Assembly (NCBI RefSeq): GCF_002575655.3
Contig: NC_053035.3
Location: 499,378,601-499,442,600, forward strand
DNA from: Aegilops tauschii subsp. strangulata
Taxonomy: Eukaryota > Streptophyta > Magnoliopsida > Poales > Poaceae
Reading direction: 5' to 3'
DNA: 64,000 bases
This document shows positions 44,605 to 56,034 of the stretch, in pieces (the stretch's first letter is position 1; each line of letters starts with the position of its first letter). The notes beneath the pieces were generated by a model that saw only the letters and a list, made by a program, of their open reading frames with translations, was not told where the DNA came from and did no database searches. A program made the position numbers and the translations under genes.

Positions 44605-45094
44605 TCAAGGTGGGGCAACGTAGATCGCCAAGGAGACTTGGGACGGGGCGACGCTCGAGGCTGATAGGTTACAGAGGCGGAGAAAAAACTGTTCGGGGTG
44701 AGATTTTTTTTTTTTTTACAACATGAAATGTGGATGTATTTTTGGGAAAAAATGTGAAAATATTTTTTTTTAATAAAACATGAAAGAATTGAAAGATAAC
44801 ATGAAAAGTTTACTTTTTTCGGGCTTGCTAAATCTTAGTCTACTGAGATTTAGTGAAGTCTCGGTCGACATGCCGCGGCGAGATATCCCGTCAAGGTGGA
44901 GCAACGTAGATTGCCGAGGAGACTTGGGCCGGGGCGACGCTCGAGGCTGCAAGGTTACAGAGGAGGAGAAAAAACTGTTTGAGGCGAGATTATTTTTTTA
45001 TAACATGAAACGTGAAAGTATTTCAGGGGAAAATGTGAAAATATTTTTTTTAAATAAAACATGAAAGGTTTACCTTTTCGGGCTTGCTAAATCT
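44605..45094. repeat. 286-bp tandem duplication (second unit partial)
   Basis: The unit starts TCAAGGTGGGGCAACGTAGA at 44605 and again, with mismatches, at 44891. It covers the GGGGCGACGCTCGAGGCTG block, T-rich runs and CGGGCTTGCTAAATCT. A small palindrome, TAAATCTTAG/CTGAGATTTA, sits near the end of unit 1 (about 44829-44852). Confidence 0.85.
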
Positions 45095-45639
45095 CACGGC
45101 GACTATATCTTGCCACAACCGAGGCGATATGATTATGAATTAAATAAAGTCACCGAAGTTCAAAAGAAAATATGGATGTCTAGCTTAAGCATCTACAGTT
45201 TGGGGCTGGCCCAGTATCGTCTATAAGAGAAATGGAGAAGAAAAATGGGGGGCACAGGATTCTATCCGGAGTTTTTGGGACGACAAGCAACGCTGCTAAC
45301 GAGTGCGGTAGAGTCTTGTTTGCAACCTATTCTAGGGCCCTGTCAACTTAAGGAGACTAGATCCGGTTTTTCACAGGGTTTTTTCCTGTCCTTTTTGTTC
45401 TAAACCGTATTTCCGGTCCTTTGTTTTTTGTTTGGTTTTCTTTTTACTTCTTCATTTTTTGTTTGGTTTTCTTTTTTCTACTCCATTTTTTATTTTTATT
45501 TTGTTTTTTCTTATATTTGTTTTGTTTTCACTCTACATTTTCGTATATGTCAAAAAAATATTAAGTGATCAACAAATATTTGTATATCACCCGCAAAAAA
45601 TGGTTTTTTGTATACAAGTTCAATATTGTCCGAATGCTT
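45095..45639. other. T-rich unassigned DNA
   Basis: Poly-T-rich repeats such as TTTTGTTTGGTTTTC occur. No gene is recognised. Confidence 0.4.
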
Positions 45640-45870
45640 ATTCAACATTTTTTCAGATACTTGTTCAACATTTTAATACTTATTTCAATATTCTTTAAAT
45701 ACTTATTTAACATTTTTCAAATACTCATTCAACATTTTTCAAATACTTTTTCAACATTTTCAAATACCTATTCAACTTTTTTCAAATACTTGTTCAAGTA
45801 TTTTAATTCTTATTCAACATTTTCAAATACTTGTCCAAAAAATATGAAATACTCGTTCAACATTTTGTTG
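45640..45870. repeat. AT-rich minisatellite, about 20-bp unit
   Basis: About eleven degenerate copies of a TATTCAACATTTTTCAAATACT-like unit (written here with variants) run head to tail. This type of array occurs inside grass DNA transposons. Confidence 0.8.
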
Positions 45871-46639
45871 AAATGTATAATATTTTAAAGTATAAATAAA
45901 GTTACAAAAAGAAAGAAAGAAAACAAAAACAAAAAGAACACAAAAAGAACAGGCCGCGGCTTCCCTCGCGGCCGGGCCGGCCCATCTGGGGCTTCCCCTG
46001 ACGCAAGGGTTCGGCCTGGTCTCGCGTAACGCGAGGAATAGGCGCTCCTGTCGACATGCCGGTCGTTGGATCATTTGTCACTTTAAGATTCACGCAATTG
46101 CCTGACTGGTCTCAATTTGACCTGTTAAGGCGCGACCAGCCCATTTCCTTTTTGTTTTTGTGCCAGGGACGAACTGCGTGCGATGTGCTGCCCAGCGGCA
46201 GCTGGGTACCATTTTCATTGTTTGTTTGTTTGTTTTTCTGTATAGTGGAAACTTACTGGGGCAGCCCACTCTCCTATACACTTTGTATTTTAAATTTCTA
46301 TTTTTTGGAAAATAGAACATCTAACAATTTGTAGAACAGACAGTTTTGGCATACATGAATGATTTTTACTCTTACCTATTGATGTCTTTTTTCTACATGG
46401 ATATTTTTGTTTATGTGTATGTTTCCCTATTCTCTTTATCATTTTTAATTTGTTTCATTCATGTATTTGCCGACAAATATATCTTTGTAATGTTTATATG
46501 CCATGTTATTTACTTCAGGCTGGTAGAAAAGCAGTTGATTTTTATTTTTAAGTTTCCACTAAAATAATCTAGTGTTTCCTTATGCACAAGTGTAATTATC
46601 GGAATCCACATATAACTACAAGGGGTGCAACATGCATGC
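45871..46639. other. Unassigned DNA
   Basis: Short GC-rich stretches (45950-46050) and A-rich runs occur. They resemble transposon interior, but no termini or genes were found. Confidence 0.35.
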
Positions 46640-47600
46640 AACGGTGTTGTCACTAGAGGCTTCTCTGTTGAAACATAGCATACGGTGGGTAGACAAACTA
46701 CTTTGGGCAATTGATAGAAAAGCGCATAGTTATGACGATATTCATGGCAATGATCATGTATATAGGCACCACGTCCGTGACAAGTAGACTGACTCCTGCC
46801 TGCATCTACTACTATTACTCCACCAGTTGACCGACTCCTGCCTGCATCTATAGTATTAAACTCATGACACACAGAGTAATGCTTTAAGCAAGATAACATG
46901 ATGTAGACAGAATAAAACCAAACAATATGATTAAACCCTATCGTTTTACCCTTCATGGCAACAACACAGATACGTGCCTCGCTACCCCTACTGTCACTGA
47001 GTGAGGACACCGCAAGATTGAACCCACTACAAAGCACATCTTCTTCTGAAGATCAATCAATCTAGTTGGCTAAACCAAACGGATAGATCGGAGAGAAATA
47101 CAAAGTTATAACAATCATGCATAATGAAGTTTATAAAAGACTCAATTACTTTCAATGAATAATTTGATCATAAAACCCATAATTCATCGGATCCCAACAA
47201 ACACACCGCAAAAGAAGACTACATCGGATAGAACTCCAAGGAGATTGAGGAGAACATTGTATTGAAGATCAAAGAGAGAGAAGAAGTCATCTAGCTACTA
47301 GCTATGGACCTGTGGGTCTGTGATGAACTACTCACACATCATCTGAAGGGCGGCAAGGTTGATGTAGAAGCCCTCCGTGATCGATTCCCCCTCTGGCAGA
47401 GTACCGAAAAGGGCCTGTAAATGGGATCGCGGAAGAACAGAAGCTTGCGGCGGAAAAATTATTTCGAGTGTCTCTCTGTCGGTTTTGGGATTTATGGGAA
47501 TTTATAGAAGTAGGATTAGGTCAAACAGAGCTGCGTGGGGCCCACAAGCTCAGGTGGCGTGCCCCCTGGGGGCGCGCCATATTAGCTTGTGGCCGTCTCG
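46640..47600 (-). mobile_element. Gypsy LTR fragment D, left part
   Basis: From ACTAGAGGCTTCTCT onwards the order of motifs follows gypsy B's LTR but with clear divergence. Motifs include TAGTTATGACGATATTC, GATCATGTATATAGGCACC, AAACACACCGCAAAAGAAG and TGATGTAGAAGCCCTCCGTG. The LTR edge is missing on the left. It is interrupted at 47600 by a CACTA element and resumes at 51404. Confidence 0.8.
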
Positions 47601-48007
47601 CACTACGAGGTAAAACCTTATACACAAAATCTTATCAGCAGCGCGGTCTAAAAACAAACGCTACTGCTACTTACTAGCAGCGCTCTGTATAAAACCGCGC
47701 TACTAATAACCCAGTAGCAGTAGCGCGCTATGTTAAAAGAGCGCTGCTACTACAATTGCCAGGGCGTTGCCTCCGGACTAGGTATAGTAGGAGCGCCCTT
47801 TCCAAAGACGCGCTACTGCTAACGTACTTAGTAGTAGCGCGTTTCGCCAACACACGCTGCTGCTAAGTATCATCCCCTCTTGCAACTAAGTTTAGTCCCA
47901 TACTACTAAGCGAACAAGGTGTTGACCACCTTAAATATGTTACTTCTCAAACTATCACAAGCACTTGGTCTTCATTGAACTCTATGTGTAGGATTTATGG
48001 CCGCAAT

Positions 48008-48046
48008 ATGAATCTTCACCTGTACCTAAACAGGTGAGGATTCATG
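48008..48046. repeat. Hairpin in the CACTA interior
   Basis: GAATCTTCACCTGT and ACAGGTGAGGATTC form a stem with one mismatch around a short ACCTAA loop. Confidence 0.75.
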
Positions 48047-48219
48047 TTGACTATTTTGATTCTACACAAAAAGATCATTCATGACCAATGTATTTTTTAT
48101 GTTTATTTTTACATGCTTAGCCTTAGCAGTAAGAACTACTGCTATAGAGTTTAGTAGTAGCGCTTTTCCCTAAAGATCGCTACAGCTAAAGCCATCATAT
48201 CTTCTACACCCGGCCCGGC

Positions 48220-48605
48220 CGCCCCTCACTCTCCCCTCTCTACTCCCTCCTCCATCCCCTCCCTCACCCCGTCGTCCGCCGCCGCCGCAGTGCCACCAGC
48301 TGCGCTGTCGCCCCCTCCCTCCTACATCCCCTCCCTCCTCCATCCCGCCACCATCGCCCCCTCCCTCCCTAGCTCCCTCCTCCATCTCCCTCCATCCCGC
48401 CGCCGTTGCCCCCCTCCCCCCCCCCCCCGCCGTCACCGCCACCGAGGTAACTCCTCCTACCTCCCTCCTCCTCCCTCCCCCTCCTTCCCGCCTCCTCCCT
48501 CCTTCCTCCCCCTCCTCCCTCGCTCCTCCTTCCCGCCTCCTCCCTCCTTCCTCCCCCTCTTCCCTCCCTCCCTCCTACCCCTCCTTCCTCCCTTCCTTGT
48601 CTTTG
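48220..48605 (+). promoter_or_regulatory. Polypyrimidine tract upstream of the CACTA gene
   Basis: About 380 bp is made almost wholly of C and T on the plus strand (CCCTCCCTCCTCC-type units, with a few GCC and AGC breaks). It lies before the presumed 5' leader of the accessory gene. Y-patches are common in plant promoters but are rarely this long. Frames read from it on either strand are compositional. Confidence 0.5.
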
Positions 48606-48817
48606 TTCTTGTAGAATATAGGTAATTTAAATGTAGATTTTAGAATGTAGACATTGTAGAATGTAGGTTTTTTAATAGAATAAATTTTTTGACTATTTTA
48701 GGTGGTTTGAATAGAATGTAGGTAATTTAAATGTAGACATTGTAGAATATAAATATATAGATAGATGGATGGATGGATGTTAGGGCTAGAACTACGATAT
48801 AGATAGGTAGAATGTAG

Positions 48818-48930
48818 GTGCTTAATATAACTAGTTTATTTATAGTAAGTGCTTAATATAACTAGTTTATTTATAGTAAGTGCTTAATAGAACTAGTTTA
48901 TTTAGTAAGTAGTTAATAGAACTAGTTTAT
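48818..48930. repeat. Tandem repeat, about 31-bp unit, four copies
   Basis: GTGCTTAATATAACTAGTTT with the following TATTTATAGTAA occurs at 48818, 48849, 48880 and (variant) 48909. Confidence 0.85.
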
Positions 48931-49469
48931 CACTTTGTGATCAAAGAATGCTATATGAGATTTGATTATCTAAAATTTTACTCGGTGGAATATGCAGGCT
49001 TTGTACAATCGTGTCTCCTTGGAGTGATCGTCATCCGAGCTACCTCTACTTCCTCTACACCCGAGTCGGTGAGCTAAAAGTCCACCTCCTCTTTATCCAC
49101 TCCTCGGTGTGTTGAATAGAGTAGAACTAGGTATTTAGTCGGTGAGCTCATGTGCGGATGCTTATGATAATTGATCTGGATGGAATTGCAAGTTTAAGCA
49201 TCATTGTATGTGTATGAACATCTTTGTATCGCTGGGAAAATCCGAGTGGCCTATGTTTTGCCGGAGTGTCGATTCATTTCCGTTCCGGCAAATTTCAGGC
49301 ACTCGATATCCTATTTTAGCAAAGGTCATGCCGGATTTTTTTGTGAATTCAAGCATGACTTGTGCTAGAATATGTAGGAAATATCGAGTTCCCCGGATTT
49401 GTGTGTTGAGTTTCCTGGTAGTTGCCTTCGATCGATTTTCAATTAATGTTTCAACTATGAACATAGGAA

Positions 49470-50624
49470 ATGTCCGACGACGAAAAGGATTTCGGTATGT
49501 GCGAATACTGCGAAGACGAGCGCGGCCTGTGCGACAAACATTTCCTAGTTGATGATAGGCGCTACAGCATCAAGCTGGACGAGAACTTCGAAGTGGATAC
49601 AGTAAGTCACAACGACAAGTCTTTTTTCGTAATTAAGCATGATTTTTGCTTCTTTTGCTTCAACTTATAATTTTAATTTTTTACTATTCTACTAGCGTAT
49701 CCCCTGCCATGCAAGAATTTTTGTCTTGGATAAGATTGGTTTCAGTCCTATGAACACTATGGAGGTAAAGAGAGTTCACTTGAAGACCGAGCATGGTTAT
49801 ACTTTCGACGCAAAATTATACAATGCAGACACCTACACATATTTTGAATGCAAAACTTGGAGAGCACTATGCAAGGCTTATGCATTTGAGCCTGATATGC
49901 TTATCACCTTTGATATTCGTCCGGAAGATAATATTGAAGGCAATATCAACATCTGGGTCGATGTGCAGACGCCTCCAGTTCTACCATTATGTGAGTTTCT
50001 CAACCATATTTATGTCTTGGATATTGTTTATTCAAAAATAGTTGACAACTAATTTCTATTGACAGCTTATTTCCAATCAAGCAAACATGTCTGTCACTTG
50101 GTAGACATGACCTACTACTGTCCCGAGGTTGAACTAAACTGCGAGGAGATAACTCATTATTTTTCATGGCTTGAGGATCTTGATGATGTCAACACAAATT
50201 ATTTTCCTGGACTTGGAAATCTTAGTACTCAAAACGTGCGACCAATAGTGTTCGTATTGAACTACGGTCGCATCTATTTAGGAAAGATGGTAAGATTTTT
50301 ACTATTTATCCTCAGTGCATCTTTTGCATACATTATTTTTAAGCTAAACTTCATTGCTAAGTATGTTACTACGATGTTCTTCAACAGGGACTCCCGATGA
50401 TAGTTGTGCCTCATTGGATCGAGCCTAAAGGTCGCATGGCAATGGTTAGCTTACGGCCAAGACATCCTACATTGCACATGAGTGCATTCAGGATTTCTAA
50501 AACCGATCAAGTCTTAATAGTGAAAGACTGGAGCAAAATTGTGAAGGATCGCAGAGAAATACTAGGGGGCAGCAATCAGAAGCGCAACCCACAATTAGGA
50601 GACAGGTTCATCTGCATGCTCTAA
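49470..50624 (+). CDS. CACTA accessory protein gene (four exons, intact)
   Basis: Exons 49470-49601, 49696-49990, 50066-50289 and 50388-50624 join with GT/AG sites and consistent phases into a 295-residue protein. An AACATAG acceptor just before the ATG suggests a further leader intron. The N-terminus has a possible metal-binding motif (CEYCEDERGLCDKH, residues 11-24). It is followed by two beta-rich blocks: VHLKTEHGYTFDAKLY...WRALCKAYAFEPDMLITFDI, and VFVLNYGRIYLGKMGLPM...FRISKTDQVLIVKDWSKIVKD. The layout recalls a plant B3-like DNA-binding fold, but that is only an impression. It is more likely the element's own TNPA-like DNA-binding partner, which would bind the subterminal repeats. The frame has no lesion although the transposase is gone. 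An unrelated captured host gene is the alternative. Confidence 0.75.
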
Positions 50625-50914
50625 TATGATGAATCAGGACTGCTACACATGTTCTATGCTATTTTACCTGAGAGAGAGCAGCAGGAGTGATTAGCTAGCT
50701 AGAATGAGTTTGAAGATGATGATGTGTTACACTATGACTATGATGATTAAATAGCTAGTGTTGGTGGTAATGACTATGATGATTATTATTAGCTAGTGTT
50801 GGTGGTGATTAGATAGCTACAATATGACTATGATGATTAAATAGTGGTAATGACTATGATGATTATTAGCTAGTGTTGTTGGTGATGATATGATGTAAGA
50901 GTTTTTATATTAAT

Positions 50915-50957
<43 letters not shown>
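50915..50957. repeat. (ATG)n microsatellite
   Basis: About fourteen uninterrupted ATG/GAT triplets lie 0.3 kb downstream of the accessory gene. TATGATGATT-like copies upstream (50710-50900) look like its degenerate precursor. Confidence 0.95.
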
Positions 50958-50970
50958 GTTATTATATCAT

Positions 50971-51077
50971 TGGGTGAAAGAACCGCGGATTAGTTTCAAG
51001 TGGATGGATCCTAAGTGATCAAGTCATGGATTATCGTGATCCATCCACTTGAAATTAATCTGCGGTTTTTTCACCTA
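50971..51077. repeat. Long hairpin near the CACTA 3' end
   Basis: Arms of about 40 bp (50971-51010 and 51038-51077) are complementary with only a few mismatches around a 27-base loop. The left arm contains TTTCAAGTGGATGGATC and the right arm its complement. It could be a tiny fold-back insertion or a small-RNA-forming structure. Confidence 0.85.
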
Positions 51078-51400
51078 GTGATTTACTAACTCATTATGAT
51101 GTAAAAACAATCTCTAAATTGCTACTGTATGAAAACTTGTATAAGGTGTATAAATAACGACATAAAATAAAAATATATAATACGGAATAATAGTAGTAGC
51201 GCGGGCAATGAGACGCGCTACTAGTAATTACCAGTAGCGCCTGTTGCTCCACGCGCTACTACTAAGTAGATATAGCAGTAGCGCGTGTCAACACACGCTA
51301 CTGCTAACCTTTAGCTGTAGCGCCGTAGCAGTAGCATGGTTTACCCGCGCTATTGATAGGATAAAAACCCGTGCTACTGCTAGGCTTTTCCCTAGTAGTG

Positions 51401-51671
51401 TCGCATCTCTTCTGGCCTCCTCCTGAAGCTTCTAGGGTCCCTTCTGGTCCTAAAAAATCATCGTAAAGTTTCAACTTGTTTGGACTCCATTTGGTATTGA
51501 TTTTCTGAAAAGTAAAAACAAGCACAAAACAGGAACTGCACTGGGCATTGAGTTAATAGGCTAGTTCCCAAAAATGATATAAAATCGTATAAAAAGCATA
51601 TAAAGTGTCCAAGATTAATAATATAATAGCATGAAACAATCAAAAATTATAGATGCTTTAGAGACATATCA
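51401..51671 (-). mobile_element. Gypsy LTR fragment D, right part
   Basis: This resumes the LTR after the CACTA element. On the minus strand it starts TGATATGTCTCTAAAGC at 51671, the diverged equivalent of gypsy B's TGATACGTCTCC. No polypurine tract like that of B follows, so it is either a solo LTR remnant or cut at this point. Confidence 0.8.
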
Positions 51672-51879
51672 AACCTCTTCACGAGGGATGTTGCGGTATA
51701 ACACAGATGGGTTCATTATCAGGGTCCTTCATATCAAAACATATACCCTTATGACCAACAGGACATTCAATATGCATTTTCAGTTGTTGAATCTTGTTTT
51801 GTCTAAGGTGGACTTTCTGAAATCTTACGCTGGTGCTAATAGAGTTATTTTTTATCTTGGTTTTGGTTATCAGACAATA

Positions 51880-52010
51880 TAGTATGTGGCCTGTTTTTCT
51901 CATTTCATACAACTTCCCACCTTGGATGTGCATGGAATAATCCAGTTACATGATGGCATTGTTGATTCCTAGAAAATACTCACCAGGAAAGGAAAGTGAA
52001 TTCTCGCTAT
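51880..52010 (+). pseudogene. Fragment of a CACTA TNP2 transposase
   Basis: Around 51890-52010 the plus strand reads WPVFLISYNFPPWMCME and then a MMALLIP segment, with stops. This is the transposase_21 segment that in the other copy (near 3730-3810) reads WPVTLCMYNLPPWMCMK and MMPILI. It is an isolated, heavily decayed remnant of a different CACTA element. Confidence 0.6.
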
Positions 52011-53791
52011 TTTAGATACTTCATCGAACTATAATGGATTAGCTGTTATTTTACACACAATTCCTAGCACTGTGAAGTGTACCCTAGATCAGAATTTCCC
52101 TTTTTTTCAAGTTTTAAGTGGGAATTTTTTTCTCTCAAAGTCGAGTGATCTAGGTAACTATAAGAGGCGGAATTACCGGGTACACACTAATTTAATTATC
52201 TTGACATGTTATTAAGATGAATAGTTGCATTAACTATATCAGTTGTTTATAAGTAATGGTTTGTTGGAAAAAGGATTTAGTGCAAACTACCTAAATAGCA
52301 CTTAATTGCTGGTATATCCGTCAAGACTTGGTTCATATGTGTGAAGATGCTTGTCGGTGCCTCCATTTGACAGTGGATAGTACATATGATTTTTAGAACT
52401 TCCCGTGTTGTTTACATTGTTATATTATATAACAAAAGTATATTTAGTACAATCTCAAATAAGTGACCAAGGTTATTATTTTTCTTTTAAGTGGGTGACA
52501 ATTTATGTTGGCACAGTATTGAAATTTAGTTCATGATTGTTGCAATTTGTTTTTTGATACAAGCGGATCTTTGACATTTTATAGTGTTTCCAAGATTTTT
52601 CTGATTCTATGTTTTTTTAGTACTCAAATTAAACACGGTTGATTTTTCTTAAATTTGCAAAATGCACAATGTGTTTTGTCTACTCAAAATCTGACTTTGA
52701 CAGAAGTTTGGCCAGTTATACGTTGTGGAAATATGTGTAAACACATATTTATAGTAAACATTTTTACGTGTAATCATTTACTTTTTTGTTGACATAACCT
52801 TTAACCTATGGCCTTAACTACTAAAGTTGAATGCATCTGATAAGGTTAACCACATGTCACATCATAACTTATTAATTTCATTATTACACAATGTATAGCT
52901 TTTGTTCAATGCATATTGGTGATTTAAATTCTGCCAAGGTCTTAGCAAAGCATAAACCTATAGACACACATTCATCTACCAGATAATTTTGAACCAGTTA
53001 GTTGTGACTGTGTATGTGTGTCTTTACATCTTTGTGTTTGTTTTTCTATGTTTAAATATTTCATGGAGGTTTGTTTCTTGTATGAGTATAATTCATAAAT
53101 ATCCTCATAGAAGTTTCTAGAGCATGATTATCTAGCTTATTTGTTCCATGGAGGTTTTCCTTGAAATACTGATTAGTTGATGGGGCTTGTTTATTTGTCC
53201 AGGTCAAGTATATGGGACTCTTGTCCTTTCAACATTGATAATTAATCGGGGTCATGCAAGTCCATCCATGGTCACACCCAAACATTACTTGTAACTTGCA
53301 TGTAACACGCTATTTTCCTTTTCAAATGGAAAAAGATATTAGCTTAATGCTCATTTCATTAAAAATGAATTTATTTACATATTACAATCTTAAAAATTAT
53401 AATTTAGACTATTAGCTTGTGTTGCAATATATATGCAATCGCCAACAAAATTATGATACTACCAATTACTTCTCAAGACTAAACTATGCATATTGTATCT
53501 CAAAACTAAATATTTAAAATAAAATTGGTGGTTTAAGTTATGAATTTATGATGCTACAAAAATTCTTTCCAAGACTCCGAACTTCTAGAACCCAGTGCAA
53601 GTGTGAGCAATGTGCTCTGAATTAGCGACCACGATAGGCAAATAAAAACCTTGACGAAATGTTTTGCAAACTATTGAGTGAATCTTCTGGAGAATTTTCT
53701 TTCCTTCTTCCAAGGAAATGCACTGCTGGAAGACTCTGAGGTGCGCCTTTTGTATAGTTCTTCGGCGATGTTGTTGTACACCCTGGCGCAT
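52011..53791. other. AT-rich DNA without recognised features
   Basis: No coding region, RNA gene or clear repeat end was found on either strand. Confidence 0.45.
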
Positions 53792-54060
53792 TGATATGTC
53801 TCAAATGTATCAATAATGTTTGCTATGTTTATATTACTTATATCATTATTGCATCACTTTGGCATATTTTTTTATCAATTTTGGACTAACCTATTACTCC
53901 AGTGTCTAGTGTCAGTAGTTATTTTATGCATGATTTTTGACTTTTTAGAAAAACATTGTTTCAGGGACCGAAAAATGAAGGAAAATACGAGAGGGAGTTT
54001 CAAGTGAAGAGCCAGGAACACCAGAGGTCACGAGGTGGCGCCCCTGGGTCACGAGGTGGC
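53792..54060 (+). mobile_element. Gypsy LTR fragment, plus orientation
   Basis: It starts TGATATGTCTCAAATGTATC and continues with GGACTAACCTATTACTCCAGTG and CACGAGGTGGCGCC-type motifs. These are in the order seen at the start of the gypsy B and D LTRs read on their sense strand. Similarity fades after about 54060. It is opposite in orientation to B and D. Confidence 0.6.
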
Positions 54061-55726
54061 GCCATGTGGGCCTTGGTCCTCCTTTCCACCACCCCCTGAT
54101 GCCTCTGTCTTTACATTGATCTAAAAATCTCTACCAATCTGGTGCCCTCTTTCGTAGTATGTCGAAGGAGGAATCACTGTCAAAGCTATCTTCACAAACG
54201 TTGCTTCCACCATCTCCATTTGTGGGTAGTCCTCCTTGGACTATGGGTTTGTAAAAGTAGTTAACTGGCATCCTCTCTCCCATGTTTCTCAGTAAAAAAA
54301 ATCACATCAAATGTCCTACATGTCCTACATGATTGTGATCCATGTAATTATTGGTATGTTTTATTGCAGCGTGATGAATTTTCACTCAAATTATATTTGA
54401 TTTTTTGGGGGATTATTCATATGAGGTCTTCGATACATGATTTATATACATATATGATCTCTAATTTATTATTATTACACTAGCCATATTTAGATGATTG
54501 ATCTCCAATAGAGACTTGTGTATGTTAGTTGGGTTTAACCTTGAAAGTAATTTGTTTCAGTGATAGAAAGAGAAAAGGTGTGTATTGTGTTATGCCACTA
54601 AGGATAAAAATATAGTTCCCTAGTTGTCTCGGTGATGAACTGGAGGTAAAGATAATATACTATCAACATTATATCACTTTGCTTAATGCAATGCTCTGTT
54701 TCTTTTTACTTAATTGCAATTTGGGGGTAAACGGTGTCCTAGATTGTGTCCTCTGTGTTGCTCATTACAATTAAAAATTATCACTTTATGGTGCATTAAG
54801 CTAGTACCTATGTTCTGACTTCTGATCAAGGCATTGGCGAAAACAATAATGGCCCACATTTTCTCGCTTAATTTTGATAGCAATGTTATGGATAAAAGAT
54901 AGATAAATAACTACAATTTCAATAAAGGTATGTTTTGCTAGTTGGTAGTTTGTGATCCATTGGCCATGATTGATCTTTTTTTGTTTAACAATCTTCTACA
55001 TTTGAAGGGGGTAACTTCCAACTATTTTTGTTAGGACCAAAGTAAGAACAAATAAAGGTTCCACTTTTGTGCTAAAGATACCTTTCACTACCAGAACGAG
55101 TGTCTATCACCATGAATAGAAACATGCACTTATCACTCGGAAATGTCAAGGGGCTTGCTCTAGCAAATTTTTGTGTAATTCATGTGTTTTCCCCCAGTAT
55201 ATTTCTAACATGATTGCTTAGTAATGCTCTGTACGACCCTTCTCAAAATTTGAAACTTTCAGGTACTATCACAATATGTGTGGTGGCTTGCAAGGCATAG
55301 TTCAGGTATCAGATTATCTCTTCTCTTTCAGTGAAAATAGATGTGTTGATTTCTGCAATCTCATATCTGAAATATGAGCATCAAACTTCCAGTGGACTTC
55401 AATTCATTCACATATTCTCATATACTCCCGTAGTTTTTGCTAGTGTTTGCCCATCACGATGGATCATGCGGCAACCTTCCACACTGCAAAACGACTAAAA
55501 CTCTACTCTACCGGTTAAACTTGCCCCACATGAGGAGCTTAGTAGCATCGTTTTCACGGACGATGTCCATTGATAGGAAGAATCATTTGCGTACAATGCT
55601 AGCTTCATAGCGAATCAAATCTGGTTCATCGGGGTAATTAATGCCTAGACCATGACCTGCCATTGTTGACAAAAAAACACCAACTACTTACGTAGTACCA
55701 CGACAGGGGAAATTCAGTCATGACCT
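54061..55726. other. AT-rich DNA, possibly more decayed LTR
   Basis: No gene is recognised. Segments such as 54110-54250 might be the rest of the LTR, but I could not confirm it. Confidence 0.35.
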
Positions 55727-56034
55727 GCCTACCTTTTTGTGTGGTGTCCGGGCATGGATGCACGCATCGCTAGCTGGAGCACACAGAATAACCCAGGAGA
55801 ACAAAAAACATACACGAATCTTAAAGCAAAAATCAACGGGCCAAAAATCGATTGACCCAAAACTAATTTTCAGGCGACCTACCTACCTTTTTGTGTGGTG
55901 TCCGGGCATGGATCCACACATCGCTAGCTGAAACACACAGACTAACCCAGAAAATGAACATGCGCGAATCTTAAAGCAAAATTCAATGGCCCAACAATCG
56001 ATTGAACCAAAACTAATTTTCAGGCGACCTACAT
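55727..56034. repeat. Tandem duplication, about 150-154-bp unit
   Basis: Two units share CCTACCTTTTTGTGTGGTG, TCCGGGCATGGAT, CATCGCTAGCTG, GCGAATCTTAAAGCAAAA-like and CCAAAACTAATTTTCAGGCG blocks. The first begins near 55727 and the second near 55881, with about 10 percent differences by eye. Confidence 0.85.

Larger units (their letters stand above)
47601..51400 (+). mobile_element. Complete CACTA element, 3.8 kb, without transposase
   Basis: The left end is CACTACGAGGTAAAACC. The right end is GGCTTTTCCCTAGTAGTG, the inverted counterpart (CACTACTAGGGAAAAGCC). The 3-bp TSD TCG lies at 47598-47600 and 51401-51403. Both ends carry subterminal repeats of the type AGTAGTAGCGCG / CGCGCTACTGCTA. 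The interior holds a four-exon gene but no TNP2 sequence, so transposition would need a transposase from elsewhere. The flanking LTR sequence is continuous across the TSD, which confirms a clean insertion. Confidence 0.92.

Noticed and set aside
45640..45870. Regularly spaced repeats considered as a CRISPR array
   Set aside because: Units run head to tail without unique spacers and are degenerate AT-rich minisatellite. The genome is plant.
48170..48625. Gly-rich minus-strand and Pro-rich plus-strand frames
   Set aside because: Direct translations of the polypyrimidine tract; no known domain.
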